Assembly (NCBI RefSeq): GCF_002234675.1
Contig: NC_019871.2
Coordinates: forward strand, 20,740,604 to 20,804,603
Direction of reading: 5' to 3'
Origin: Oryzias latipes
Lineage: Eukaryota > Chordata > Actinopteri > Beloniformes > Adrianichthyidae
DNA: 64,000 nt
Shown here piece after piece: positions 11,960 to 24,149 of the stretch (position 1 is the first letter of the stretch; each line of letters begins with the position of its first letter). Both the position numbers and the translations under genes were made by a program. The notes beneath the pieces were generated by a model. That model was not told the origin of the DNA and did no database searches. It saw only the letters and a list, made by a program, of their open reading frames with translations.

Positions 11960-12965
11960 GATTAGTTTATTAAAATGTTCATTTATTTGATGCGTTACAA
12001 ACATATCAGATTGGGACTCATTTTAGGGAGATACTCAAAATCAAATGAATCAAACAAACTGGTGCCCAACACAAATCTAACTGGGACTTTCCTACTAAAT
12101 AAAAGTTGTAACAAATTTATAAAGGTAAACCCATGTTGATTATGCATTTACTCTATTGTTTTCTGTAGGATGGAAATGTATATTTTAAAGCATAACAGGT
12201 TTTAGGAAAATAAATAATGATTTTAAAATTGTTTGACAACAAAACATTCTTTTTATCTTGATATATTATTATCCTGCAGCCTCCTGTACATTTCTCAGAA
12301 CCTTGGTGGTTCGGATGTATTTCTTCTATCAGCCCGCGGCACGCATCGGTCGGGGCTGCGCTGCTCACCACAGATAGCGAGCAACGCCAAAACAGCAAAG
12401 GTTGGACAAAAATGGTCACACAGTCAATACAAGCCAAAGACACCATTTTGAAAATCCCCAGATTTTTTGTGCAACAACCTCCAGAAGCTGCCAGTTAACA
12501 CGAGACGATCAATCAACACGCGTGAGGTCGAATCATTGGGAAACAAAAGCGCTGGAAACGGTTGAACTCTTATCGAAACGTTAGCTTTCAAGCTAGCCCG
12601 AAAAAGACAGCCGCTAACCGGCCGCTGCATCCCCGCATCCATCGGTGCACGCTGCTCACGTCGCTAATAGCAGGCTAGCCGATAAATTACCGGACAATTG
12701 CAGGAAAAAAACTAACAACAATAACATGGCTTAAATAATGTAAACATGTTTAAATATTTAGATTCGAAACCTATAAGCATTAACGCACATCCGGTGCATT
12801 TAGTGTGTCCATTTAGTGTCCGCTATTATCGTTAGCATTTTTAGCTTAGCCCGCTAGATTCCCACTAGTCACCACGGAGGACAATTGAAGGGAAAGGGAG
12901 GGGGAAGAAGTCAAAGAACGCAGATATAAAAAGTCGACCTATGGACATTTCTGCCCTCCACGACA
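11960..12965. other. Intergenic DNA upstream of CpG-rich block
   Basis: From about 12300 the GC and CpG content rises. On the minus strand, GTGAGC-type donor sequences occur at 12363-12368 and 12653-12658, so alternative minus-strand first exons are possible. No protein family could be recognised in any frame. Confidence 0.25.
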
Positions 12966-12985
12966 GCCAGCAAAACGGGACTCAC

Positions 12986-13230
12986 CGAAACCACTCGAAA
13001 ACAAAGACTTCTCGGCGTGCTGCGGTGCGCTCGGTCGGTGAGGACTGGTTCTTTCTGCTCGGCCAGTGACGCTTGGAAACAGCTTTCAACCGGAGAGACG
13101 GCCGACGTGTGGGGGATGGGGATGCACCGCCGAGAGGGAAGGAGGGAGGGATGCTGGGATGCAAGCAGAACGGCGGGGGGGACGAGGCACCGATTATGAA
13201 CGGCGGAGGGGGTCCGATCAGCGGATCAAT
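12986..13230 (-). promoter_or_regulatory. CpG-rich block: possible minus-strand promoter and non-coding first exon
   Basis: The block is GC- and CpG-rich in an AT-rich setting. On the minus strand a consensus 5' splice site (TTTCG|GTGAGT, donor at 12980-12985) closes it. This would fit the first, possibly untranslated, exon of a leftward gene whose coding exons lie elsewhere or outside the window. The minus-strand frame across it is open but shows no family signature. A chance CpG island cannot be excluded. Confidence 0.3.
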
Positions 13231-13574
13231 GCGCTCCAAACCACGAGGAGAATGGGAATTTGCGAAGTCACATTTTTTGTTTTGTTTTAATAATAAAGAC
13301 AACATTATGGGGGGAAAAAATCTTAGGTTAATACTTTATTATTGTAAATAATTAGTAATACATACTATATGAAGCGGCAACATACATGCAACTGCTTTTG
13401 GCAAATTATATTATAATATTGTTTGCATTGTTTTTTTTTCTGTACAAAGAAAATCTGGACGTAGTCTATCTTTCTGTCTTCATGTACGTTTTCTACACAG
13501 CAAGACAGCGCCGCCATGTGGTCATAAACCAGGTTGCTCACGAATTGTAATTTGTTGATTTCAAACAATCACAT

Positions 13575-14685
13575 TTTCTTCAGAACTGGCTTAATCCTTG
13601 GTGGTATGTATTCAACAAGGTGCTGGAAACATTCCTCAGAGAGTTTTGTCCGTATTAACATGATAACATCACGCAGTTGCCTCGGGTTTGTTGGCTGCAC
13701 ATCCATGATGCCAATCTCCCGTGCCACCACCTCCCAAAGGTGATCTATTGGGTTGAGATCTGGTGACTGTGGAGGTCATTTGAGTCCAGTGAACTCATAG
13801 TCATGTTCAAGAAACCAGTCTGAGATGATTCCAGCTTTATGACATGGTGCATTATCCTACTGGAAGTACCAAAAGTAGAAACTGTGGTCATAAAGGGACG
13901 GACATGGTCAGCGACAATACACAGGTACACTGTGAAGTTGAAAAGATCCTCAATTGGTACTAAGGGACCCAAAGTGTGCCCCCACACCAGTGCACCACCA
14001 GCACCAGCCTAAACTCTTGATATAAGACTGGATGGCTCCATGATTTCATGTTTTTGATGCCAAATTCTGACCCTACCATCCAAATGTTGAAGCAGAGATG
14101 GAGATTCATCAGACCAGACAAGGTTTTTCCAATCTTCTATTGTCCAGTTTTGGTGAGTCTGTGTTAATTGCAGCCTCAGTTTCCTGTTCTTAGCTGACAG
14201 GAGCGGCACCCGGTGAGGTTCTCTGCTGCTGTAGCCCATCTGCCTCACGGTTGGACATGTTGTGCATACAAAGATGCTCTTCTGCAGACCTGGATTGTAA
14301 CCAGTGGTTATTTGAGTTCCTGCTGACTTTCCATCAGCTGGAACAAGTCTGGTCATTCTCCTCTGACCTCTCATTGGACATTTTCTTTTTTCAGACCATT
14401 CACTGTAAACCCTAGAGATAGTTGTGGGCGAAAATCCAAATAGATCAGCAGTTTCTGAAATACTCAGACCAGCCTGTCTGGCACCAACAACCATGTCCTG
14501 TTCAAAGCCTTTTAAATCACTGTTCTTCTCCGTTCTGATGCTCGGTTTGATTTGCAGCAGATCCTGTTGACCATGTCTATATGCCTAAATTAACTTAGTT
14601 GATGCCATTTGTTTGGTTGATTAGAAATTAGTGTTAATGAGCAGTTGGACAGGCACAACTAAAAAAGTCACCAGTGAGTGTATTT
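13575..14685 (-). mobile_element. Tc1-like transposon remnant, copy 1
   Basis: On the minus strand, 14494-14009 reads as the N-terminal half of a fish Tc1-type transposase: a paired-like helix-turn-helix (ARQAGLSISETADLFGFS), then [16 protein letters not shown] with the first catalytic Asp. The rest continues in other frames down to about 13575, including IVADHVRPFM and the region before the C-terminal ECFQYL-like end. At least one deletion and several frameshifts break the gene, and the part around the second Asp and the Glu of the DD34E triad is disrupted. GTCACCAGTGAGTGTA at 14669-14684 looks like the outer end. It is the same family as the copy at 55500-56345. Confidence 0.85.
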
Positions 14686-14689
14686 ACAT

Positions 14690-15439
14690 CTACAGTACAA
14701 ACATTTAAATAATGCCATTATAATTGCTAATCACAACATAATTATACAATATACATACAATACATGATATATTGAATCCTTTAAATTTGAAGTTTTAAAA
14801 GAGTTTATTACTTTTTGCTTGAAAAGGTGTGGGAGAAACTCAGTTTATATAATCCCACCCCTTGCTTTACTATTTGCTTAACTATTTTACTTATTTATTT
14901 TATAAAGTTATAATCCAGTTTGTTACTTCTAATTAGGGTTATTTCTAATCTACTTTACCAGTCCAAATGAAGATAATTTTTCAAATTCATAAATATGAAT
15001 AATATCAAATAACATGAAGTGCTTATTGACTACATTAAAATGAAGTACATAATTCCAGAACTCATAAGAATCAGAATCTTTTTACTCATTGGTGGTGTTG
15101 GTAGGTGTTACCTTCACCAACTAGGACATATTTTCAGTGACAGGTACATGCTTCAAAGAGAAATAAAATAAAAACAAGAAAAATATGCATATGCATAGAA
15201 CTTAATTTTATTACACACATAGATGGCTATCACCGATTTGCACAGGTGGTTTGACAGAGATTTCTACGCCGGGTGCCCATCCTGACACAACCCTGTTTAT
15301 AACCTAGGTAGGTGACCTAGTAGGTTACAGTAGCCTTATCAAAAAGTTCAAGGCGAATGAAGCTCTACTTAGCTGCACAGAAACATCAGTCAAATCTTTT
15401 AAATGTTCTTTCCAGGATTTTGAATACACAAAACTGCCA
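14690..15439. other. AT-rich intergenic DNA
   Basis: No gene or delimited repeat is recognised. Confidence 0.35.
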
Positions 15440-15880
15440 TCGAGATAAACCTCACAGTTTCCTAAGCAAGAAAGAACTTTTTACAGGAGACGTACAAGCG
15501 GACAAGGAGATCTCCAGGAGTTGGAATTGGATATAGCCAATCAATTTTCCAACAGATATTTAACTTCCTGTTGAAGCTGTGCACATTTAGTTGGGTTAAC
15601 ATGATGGGGATGTTGTTTGATTGAAGAATGTTCATCAACATCAATGTGATGGGATATAGCAATAGTATGGGAAGGAATGTCCGTCACTGTACTGAGATGG
15701 GGAACCTGTAGTGGACAGGGAAACAAAATTATAAGGCTTCAACATGTTTATGTGACACACTCAGGATTCCCAGGTCTTTCAGGAGGGCCAAGTTCACTGA
15801 GTTTTTCTTGGTTTATGTCTGGTCCACCAAACTTTGCCTGGAGAACCAATCCGATCCCCCTGAATTGGCAAAAGTGAGAA
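15440..15880 (-). pseudogene. Ty3/gypsy pol fragment: integrase C-terminus followed by RT N-terminus
   Basis: Reading the minus strand from 15870, one frame gives VLQAKFGGP, the GPY/F-type end of a gypsy integrase, then KLSEL. After a frame change comes VCHINMLKPY at about 15760-15728, the usual tail of that domain, preceded by a stop where Arg is expected. Further down, 15690-15480 gives PSHTIAISHHIDVDEHSSIKQHP, then VNPTKCAQLQQEVKYLLEN, a stop in place of Gly, and S-W-R-S-P-C-P-L-V, the start of the RT domain. So integrase precedes RT, the reverse of normal gypsy order and as in Gmr1-like elements of fish. No LTRs were found. The piece is inactive. Confidence 0.75.
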
Positions 15881-15889
15881 CTTTAATTC

Positions 15890-16140
15890 TCCACCTGTGG
15901 CTTTGTGGTAGAGTGTCCACCCTGAGACAGGAAGGTCGTGAGTTCAAATTCAAGTCATGCCAAAGTCTCTTAAAATGGGTCACAGTACTTTTCTGCTTGA
16001 CACTCAGCATTAAGGGGTTGGATTGTGGGGTTAAACAAACGGTTCCTGAGCGCGGCTCTGTCTGCAGCTCACCGCTCCCCCAGGAGACGGGTTTCATGCA
16101 GAGAATACATTTCACACACCTTGGTGTGTGACAACTACTG
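15890..16140 (+). mobile_element. tRNA-derived SINE, family S1, copy 1
   Basis: It starts with a tRNA-like head: an A-box region GTGGCTTTGTGGTAGAGTG and a B-box-like GGTCGTGAGTTCAAATTC spaced as in a tRNA gene. A unique body follows (GGGGTTGGATTGTG, CAGCTCACCGCTCCCCCAGG, CAACTACTGGGACT). A second copy with the same body is at 38427-38665. The SINE sits directly next to the gypsy fragment. Confidence 0.75.
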
Positions 16141-17080
16141 GGACTTTAACTTGACTTTAAATTTAACCCTTTAGGGAGGTATGGCTTAAAATCCTTTAAT
16201 AAAACTAATTAAAACAAAGTCCTCTGTTGACCTATCAAAGAGTTTGGGTTGTGCAGCGCCTTTTGGGACTGGACCTTCCAAGAAATGAATATTGACATTT
16301 TTTAGCAGCATGAGAGAGGCCACTGTGTCTCCCATTCTATCCCATGTAAACGTGGTAGGAAAAGTATGTTCATTACAGTTGACGTTAAAAAATGAAGCTT
16401 TTTTTTTTAACTTTCATAATGTTTTACCAAACTTTGAACCCAGTTTATGTTTCCTGAAATCTTCAAGAACAAAACTTAATTGACTGTCTTAGTTCAAATT
16501 GGATCCCTCATAAATATTCGATTGTCCTTTTTCTTGGAATGTGCATTAATGTTGCGGGCTGCATTTTGTTTCCCCAAGAAAACAAACTTCTCAGTATCCC
16601 ACCCAAACACAGGAGATATCACTGAATAGGTCAGGATGTTCTCTTTTAAAGCACATCAAAATTTAATCTTGACTAATTAAAATGGTTCAAATGACACAAT
16701 CCAAGAGCAAATGTCCCCTACAGAGGACATCAGTTATTGTGCTGGTTCTCAGGAGGCGTGTGTGGCAGACTGAGTTCAAATGATGTAATCAAATGTATTT
16801 TAAACAAGTAAAAGCTGGAATTCCATTCATCAGAATCTTTTTTCCTTTTTTTTTGTCTTACCTGTTTGAATTGTGGCGCTGCAAGCCACTTGTGTTCGAT
16901 TAGTAATGCCTAGAAAGCCCAGAACCGCACGCGGCAAATGACTTTATCGACCTTAACAGTGTTAAATTAAGAGTGTGATATTCAGAAGCAATCTCAGAAA
17001 CACATTATCAGCAGATTCAAAGCGTGTCCAAACAATCTGACAAAAAAAGAAGAAGAAATCCCGTTTCAAATCCTCGCGTG
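16141..17080. other. Intergenic DNA 5' of kbtbd3
   Basis: No gene is recognised. The sequence is AT-rich and contains a few T-runs. Confidence 0.35.
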
Positions 17081-17084
17081 ATTC

Positions 17085-17300
17085 CCCTCTCCCGGAAGTC
17101 AGATCGTAGCTGGGTAGGGAACTGTCCGTGGTTCTGACGCCGAGAGAGAATCGTTCTCCTGTGGTATAGTTTGTTTGTGCTTCATGTTTATTTATTTTTT
17201 CATTTAACATAAATACTTCATTTGGTTTGTGGATTTATCTTAAATTGTTCTGAGTCTAACTAGAAACAACGAGGGAAAGCTCGGTTATAGATGTGCCGAG
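17085..17300 (+). promoter_or_regulatory. kbtbd3: Probable kbtbd3 promoter / untranslated first exon region
   Basis: A CCGGAAGT motif (consensus ETS/GABP site) at 17092-17099 is followed by a modestly GC-richer, CpG-containing stretch. The coding exon downstream opens with a splice acceptor at 17447-17448, so an untranslated exon should lie upstream, most likely here. The transcription start and the donor cannot be fixed by eye. Confidence 0.4.
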
Positions 17301-17458
17301 GGAAGCAGATTGTTAATTGGATCCTGTCTTCAACACACGTTTAAAATATCAAGCTTTTTGTAATAACACAAACACCAAATACAGCACAGACTCGTAGCTT
17401 TATGCTTTAGTCTCAAGGTAAAATGGGCCTTTTCTGTTTATTTATCAGATTTGGCACA

Positions 17459-20400
17459 ATGGCTGAGCACCCACAGCCGTGCACAGGTTCAGCAGTCTCC
17501 CACATCTCCAGCAGCAGTAACCCTCCCTGCAGCCCGGAGCCCGGAGGCCCTCCCAAATGCAATGGTCTTCCAGAGAGGAGGACTCTGCTGCGCGTGTCTG
17601 AATCCCATGGACTGCAGCTCCTGTGCTTGCTTCAGTCCTTCAGGGAGCAGGGTTTGCTGTTTGACTTCACCATCAAAGTCCAGGACCACAGCTTCCCGTG
17701 CCACCGCTGCGTTCTTGCAGCATGCAGTGATTTCTTTAGGTACTTTTTAGTCTGATTTTTGCATCTTCTTGTCCAATCCAAATGCCAGCATGTGGAAATG
17801 CTGTGTGTTCAGGGCCATGTTTGAGGTGGACATGCGGGAGCGAGGTGATGGTTCAGTTACTTTGGGGAACCAGTGTTCTGCAGCAGTAAGTTCCTTCCTG
17901 GACTTTGCCTATTCTGGAGAGGCCCTCATTACCGATGGAAACATCGACATGCTGTTTCAGATTGCTTCGTTTCTGCAGGTAATTTACAAATATGATTATT
18001 TTTATTCTTTACATCCCTCATTTATCCAACTTAATCCTGCAATTAAGCATCTCTCTTCTACTTGTTCAGGTTTAAAAATGTTAGTTTGAACTGCTTCAAA
18101 TTGGAAAAGCAGTGATTATAAATAGTAAACTATTGTTAGAATCTATGCATGAGACCATGCATTACTGTATTCAACTTATTTCTTGACAATCATTATAATT
18201 ATTTTACAATCATATCTATGTCCTGCAGCAGTACTAAACAGCAAAGACCAAATTCTTTTAATAAATCTTCATTCTTGCTGTGCCTTTGAGCAAAAATGTC
18301 ACCAAAACTTAAAAAAAAAATCACCAAAATTTGCACCCATGTACTTTTGGGTAAGAATGATTTTTTGACAGAGTGACGACCCGCCCTAAAAAATGGTGAC
18401 ATCTCAGCTGGAGAAACCGTCAAAAAATAGAATTGGGCTAAAATCTCTTATGGAGCTTAAAAAATAAAAAAAAATAAAAGAAAAAAAGAAATTTCGAAAT
18501 CCACTAATGAAACCAAAAACACATGTCAGTGTCAATGTCAAAGGGTGTTTTCAAACTATTATGGGATGGCCACAGGACCTACAGCTCAGCGGTAGATCCT
18601 GAAGTAGGTCCAAACTTACGACTAAGTGTGAAATTTGGCGATTTTCAAAGTTTCCTAAAATAATGGAAAAGAAAACTTTTGTTTTTGTGAATTTTACAAG
18701 ATTTCACACATCACCAGGTTAAGTTAAGTTTTTTGTTTCTAGGAAATTCAATATTTCGCTAGACATTTTATTAAGGTACAGCATCCAAACATTTCTGTAA
18801 TGATGTTTGTCGCTGTGTTTTCAGGTGCCCCTCCTGTCCAGAGCCTGTAGTGACTTCCTGATAGGAACCTTGGATCTGGACAATTGTCTGTCCATCTTGT
18901 CCCTGGCTGAGGTGTACGGCTCCGCCTCTCTCCATCATAGTGCCAAAAACTTTGTGATTAAAAATTTTTCAGATCTTTCTGAAACCCAGAACTTCTTGGA
19001 TATGCAGGTGATTTTGAGTCTGATTACTGAACCCAAATAGCCATTTCTGTTTCGCACGTTTCTTTTCTTAAAACATCCACGCCAATGATCTTTTGAGCTA
19101 TTTTCAAAGCGTTCCCAGTGGTCTTTCAATTCTCCTCTCGCTGGTTTCAGCCCAAATAAAAAAAAAAAAAACTGTGTTTTTTTTCCAGGACATAGTTTCT
19201 GCAGAGCGAAAGTAGTTCATCAGAAATTTGATTCTAAATTATGGGCGGAACTGTCGGCGCAGAACATAGCACTGTCAGCAAAAGCAAATTTGACTCTGAA
19301 ATTGTAAACAAATATCTTTTCAGGTAGATGACTTGGAAACCTGTTTGAGGTCAGATGCTCTGAATATTTCCAGTGAGGAGGCAGTCGTGGCGTCATTTCT
19401 GAAGTGGGTTCGCCATGATTTGCAGGGAAGAAGGAAGCTTCTGCCACGTCTGTTGTCTCTAACCCGGCTGCATCACCTCCCCACATCTGCACTGAAGGTG
19501 AGATCTACTCTAAATATACTCTATGTTGCAGGTTTACAGCTCCACCATCTTTTCTGTCCTCACAGAGTCTTCAGGATTCAGAGCCTCTCATTTCCAAAGA
19601 GGAGGCCTGCCTTAAACTGTTGATGGAGGCCCAGGTCCAAGAGGCTCAGTACAGTGGACTGCTCACAGATGCCAGACCAGCCACCACTCAGAGCTACATC
19701 TACATCCACAAAACGGAGGACAATGGAGGAGTCCGCCACACCTTTTGCTACTGTCTAGAAACTGACCAATGGAAAGAGCTGAGCACAGACAATGGAGAGG
19801 GAAGAGCTCTGCTGCCAGACCCACCGGGGTCTTTTCTCACTGGCTATGCTGAGAAGGTATGTTTTAAATGTTCATGCAGTGTATTTAAATTTACCTTTTT
19901 AAAAGCTCCCACAGTTTAATCAAAGTGTTTCCAAAATCTTTTTATACTGTGGTTTGCAGATTCTTTGTTTTTGTCCTGCAGCACACCTCGCAACAATGGC
20001 CAGATTATTTTTACAATTCTTTTTTCTTTCTGTGCCTTTGAGGAAAAACTTTTCAAAATTGTAATTCACTCAAGACAAATGAAACAATATGACATATGAT
20101 ATGAACGTATGAACATAATGTGGGCGGGATTAAAAAGAATCCTCAGTTGCCAAGGAAATCCTAAAGTTTACTTTTGCAGATTCTTCTAAAAATTACATAG
20201 ACCTGTTCGTCACCCCCAGGCAATCAATAACAAAAATGGTTGCCATGGAGAAAAAAAACAACAGAAAAGCCAACATTTTGATGAATGTATTTTTTTAATG
20301 AATTTGTCTTGTACAGATCTGACCAGGGTGACAGGGGCAGAGGGTGACCGTGCAATGCAAATAGTAGCTGCTGAGCTATTTAGGGTGGGTCAAGGTGGGC

Positions 20401-21988
20401 GGCAAGGGAGGGGGGAGGGTAGGGCCTGTGGGCCAAACAATGCCACTCACGGCCTTAAGTCTATTTGTTGCTAAAAACATCACATCAGTTTTATTACAGC
20501 CAAGTTTTGAAAATTGCTAACATTTCTTTGCTTTACCTGTTCAAAGATGTTTGTGACTGGTGGTTGCCGAGGGAGCTGTTGCCGAGCGATCCGCCTCCAC
20601 GTGGCTGAACCACAGCATGATGCTACTGATGAGGTTTGGTGTTTCTGCCCTGCTACCTTAACCTGCACTCCTGCGCCCTCCATGCTGAGGCCCAGAACCA
20701 TGCACACAGCTGTCACCTGCCTGGATCGAATCTATGTCATCGGGGGACGGACAGGGGGATCCAGAAGGGAGGCCCCCGCTCTACTGGAGGTGGGCCAGTG
20801 TTTCATTGACCTCCAAAGCTAAATGGTGGTGTGTGACAGATGTTGTGTTTAATTGTAGGTGGAGTATTATAACCCTCTTACGCGGATGTGGAGCTCTGTC
20901 AGCTCCCTCCCCAGTGCCATCTTTTATCCAGAGGCCAGTACTTGTGGAAGTGTTATCTACACTCTGGGTTCAGAAGTAGAGATCACAGATTCCTTCAACC
21001 CCTCACTCGACTGCTTCTTCTGCTACGATGCGGAACAAGACCAGTGGAGCCGCCTGGTGGCAGAGTTTGGCCAGTTTTTCCACGCCACTCTGGTCAAGGC
21101 TGTGTCAATTAATGACACACTGCACCTCTGTGACCTGTCCACCTATAAAGTATGCCAATAGAACCTTTGATATATGAAATCTCCAAGCATGAATATGTAA
21201 TGCTTTTGGAGAATATTGACAGTTGCTTTTTTCCATCCAGGTTTACAGCTTCTGCCCGGAAACCTGCGTGTGGAAGGGCCAGGGCTCATTTGAATGTGCT
21301 GGGTTCAATGCTGGAGCTGTGGGTATAGCAGACAGAATCTACATCCTGGGGGGAGACTACTCACCTGATGAGATCACAGATGAAGTTCAGGTACGGACAG
21401 AAAATAGCAAACCAGTTTCTAGGGAATATGTCCATTGTTGTGTCAGCGTGGATGATTATTGGGGGGGTTTCTGTTCATGTTTTAGCTCTGATGGTTCAAT
21501 AAATACATGCTTTTAATGAATGTGCAACAACTGCAGAGATATTTTAACACTTCTGGAGTGCTGGCTGATGCTTGTGGTACCACCTACTTCAGATGTTTAT
21601 GTTTATCACTTATAAATAAAAGTCAGTTAATTAAATGAACTGGTGGTTAAAATATGGAACAGATGTAAGTACAAAGACCAAAAAAGACTAATGAGGCTGA
21701 TCATAGTCATCAGACTTGTGGAAAAGGAGTGATTTAACATTTCACCACAAAATGATAAATATCCCAACTGCACACGAAAAGCAAAATTTGATATTCATTA
21801 AAGAGGAACTTTTAATCAAATCCGTCTGCATCTTAAGCGCTCATGTTTTTCTGTTACCTGCACAGGTGTATCACAGTGGGAGAAGTCAATGGGAGGAAGT
21901 GGCACCTATGCCCCGAGGGCTCACAGAGTTCCACTGTCAGCTCATCAGCTTCAACAGATATAGAGACCCATGGGGGGACGGCCACTGA
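17459..21988 (+). CDS. kbtbd3: Kelch repeat and BTB domain-containing protein 3
   Basis: Nine coding exons join in frame to 633 codons: 17459-17739, 17813-17978, 18825-19007, 19324-19497, 19566-19856, 20547-20789, 20859-21149, 21241-21390, 21866-21988. The start ATG lies 10 bp inside an exon that begins with an AG acceptor at 17448. Residues ~55-165 form the BTB domain (LLFDFTIKVQD, FPCHRCVLAACSDFFRAMFE), ~168-290 the BACK domain, and ~365-633 the kelch repeats (VTGGC, IYVIGG, IYILGGDY). The C-terminus has FNRYRDPW. These segments match what I recall of vertebrate KBTBD3, about 612 aa in human. Members of this family usually act as cullin-3 substrate adaptors; the substrate is unknown. The first intron is only 73 bp. 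No frameshift is visible, so the gene looks functional. Confidence 0.93.
18285..18760. repeat. Interspersed repeat family A, copy 1 (kbtbd3 intron 2)
   Basis: It begins TGCCTTTGAGCAAAAATG and shares ordered blocks (CACCAAAATTT, GTGACATCTCAGCTGGAGAAA, AAGTGTGAAATTTGGCGATTTT, TTTCACACATCACCAGGTTAAG) with the copy at 59665-60350. It has no coding capacity. The class is unknown. Confidence 0.65.
20025..20445. repeat. Interspersed repeat family A, copy 2 (kbtbd3 intron 5)
   Basis: It carries the distal half of family A: TGTGCCTTTGAGGAAAAAC, AATGTGGGCGGGATT, TTGCCAAGGAAATCCTAAAG, ACATAGACCTGTTCGTCACCCCCAGG and a purine-rich G tract near 20400. The same order is found at 24265-24530 and 60060-60350. 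Confidence 0.65.
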
Positions 21989-22017
21989 CTGTTAAGAAGA
22001 AACTGGAGCAAGTGTGA

Positions 22018-22560
22018 TGTCATTCATAGAAAATGGTTTATTTCTGGCTCCAACCAAATTAAGTCAATTCAGTTGCCATTTTTTCATGCCATGTTGGAGC
22101 CAGACGTCTTCAGTAAGGAATGATTGGTCCCAATCAGAGCCGTTGTTTCTATGGCAACCACTCTCACCAATCAGGAGTGAGCTTGTTGGAAGGCCACACC
22201 CCTACCACTTAAAAGTGTGCTACATGAAATCTGTCAAACCTTTTGAACGTTGGATGTGGGGAATCAACAGGCTCCACCTACGTTTACTGAGGCATCTGAT
22301 TGGTCAGTTTATACTTACCGGTAAATAACTTGCACTAAAGAAAAAATATAATGGGGAAAAAGAGGATACAGAAGAAAATGTAAAAAATGTATAGCAGAGC
22401 AAGAATGGTTATTCTGACAAATAGAATGACTGAGTAATAGCTGTTTATTTCACTATAAAAGTCTATGGGAGTTTGGCTTCTTGAAGCAAGTAATTTCTGT
22501 TTCGAACGCCAGGGGGGAGGGGTCACTTAGTCCAGTTTGCATATACAGTCAATGGGGACA
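22018..22560. repeat. Interspersed repeat family C, copy 1 (kbtbd3 3' flank/UTR)
   Basis: It starts 30 bp after the kbtbd3 stop. It shares with 58560-59080, in the same order, TCATAGAAAATGG, GTCAATTCAGTTGCCATTTTT, GAAGGCCACACCCCTACCACT, GAGGCATCTGATTGGTCAGTTTA, AAATAGAATGACTGAGTAATAGCTG and ACTGTCAATGG-type ends. Identity between copies is high enough to follow by eye. No transposase is present. Being so close to the stop codon, it probably forms part of the 3' UTR. Confidence 0.7.
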
Positions 22561-24149
22561 ACCCATGATAGACAGGATTTACTGGATTTACCTGTGACGG
22601 AATAGTGTACGTGACATCAGAAAACAACTTAAAATTGACCCACAATCTCAATTTGTTTCACTATGCAAACATCAGCTTTCCTCTCAGGGTCATTAAAGGA
22701 GCATTTATTTCAAAGAGCTTATTTATTTTTCGACACTATTTAGCACTCGAGTGTATTCGCACATGCTTAATAAGGCTTCCTTTATGGACAAAGTATTTTT
22801 GGGATTATTTTTTTAATCTGACAGGAAATCCACAATGACGGTTTGCAGCATCTGAACATGCCAACTCTTCAAAGAAAAATAATTCAGTCTCATCTGTTGT
22901 CTTAGGTAAAATCTTGAGCCTAAAAATTATGTTTTCTTTTAGCTGCTGGAAATAATGCCCAACACAATAGTTGTCCAGGAAAGAAATGTGGTGTAACACC
23001 TTTAAAGCACTTTTACTCACATTTATGAACCAGTTTTGTTCTATAAATAAATCTATTTCATCCATCTTTAGATCAGACACAGACAATCACAACCAGCCAG
23101 AGGCTTGAAGTACAGAATTCCAAATATTGATATTGAAGTCATGTAAAGAAGAGCTGGTAGGTTAGCGCAAAGGAATAAACTGCTACTTTACAATGCTAGA
23201 AAATGTAGATAATATAATAATTCACTTTATTTCAGACTCGGATGCGGTCCATAGAAAAAGACTGATTCAACTTATATAACAAAAAAGTAAACGAGTAACT
23301 TTTTTTTAGAAGAATCAAGGTGTTATTTATTTCTTTAGAATCTGGTGTTGCTGCTAGGGAACAATGGTTGCACTCAAACAGGCTTTTGGTTGATTTTATT
23401 CCCTGAAGAGAGCTGCCAGCAACTCAAGAAGGGGGAAGATCAGCACCTGCAGGAAATTCAAATACATTTTCTGACAAGTGAAACTTGAATCAGCATGGGT
23501 CCTCATGGGAATATTGCCTGAAGCAGTGCTTTTTTTGAGAGACTACTACCTTTGTAATTCCTCCAACAGAGAACGGTTACATGAAGAGCAGAAAACTTTA
23601 GGTTTCATGGAAAATATTTGTTTTCTTTGGAAATCCCTGAGGTTCCACACTGTTTTTTAGGAATTCATTTTGGACCGGTTAAAGATGGAAAATAGGAGTT
23701 TCCAAAATTCAATTATGGAAAAAAATGTTGATTTGTTGAAAACATTACTTAATGAATCATTTCCACATCTAGAAATCCAAACCAAGCATCAAATTTATAT
23801 TTTCTTTTGCAGTTTTTAGGTTGTTTGTCAGATGATATTTAATTATAGGCTCTTAACCTGTAAATTATAACTATATTTTTAATTGTGTCCCAAGTTTTTT
23901 GGGTATAAACCTTTATTTTCTTTAAGAGGCCCTCTCTAATTGAAATTCATCTTTTACTCATTCATGCTCTCCTTCTCACACTTTTTTTTTGAGTCAAAAG
24001 AACTATGGGGGACCAAAAGTGAAAAATTGAAAAAATATAATAAAACATAATTAATGAGTAATCAAAATTGGATTTGTCATCAAATGTGCATGAATTAATG
24101 AAAACTCCTATTAATTTCATGTAATGATTTCATGGTCCAGTGTTTTATC
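22561..24149. other. AT-rich intergenic DNA between kbtbd3 and sln
   Basis: No gene is recognised. Part may be kbtbd3 3' UTR, but no clear poly(A) signal could be assigned. Confidence 0.3.

Noticed and set aside
15895..15955. tRNA gene
   Set aside because: A- and B-box-like sequences are present but the acceptor and other arms do not pair, and a second copy with the same non-tRNA body exists; it is a SINE head.
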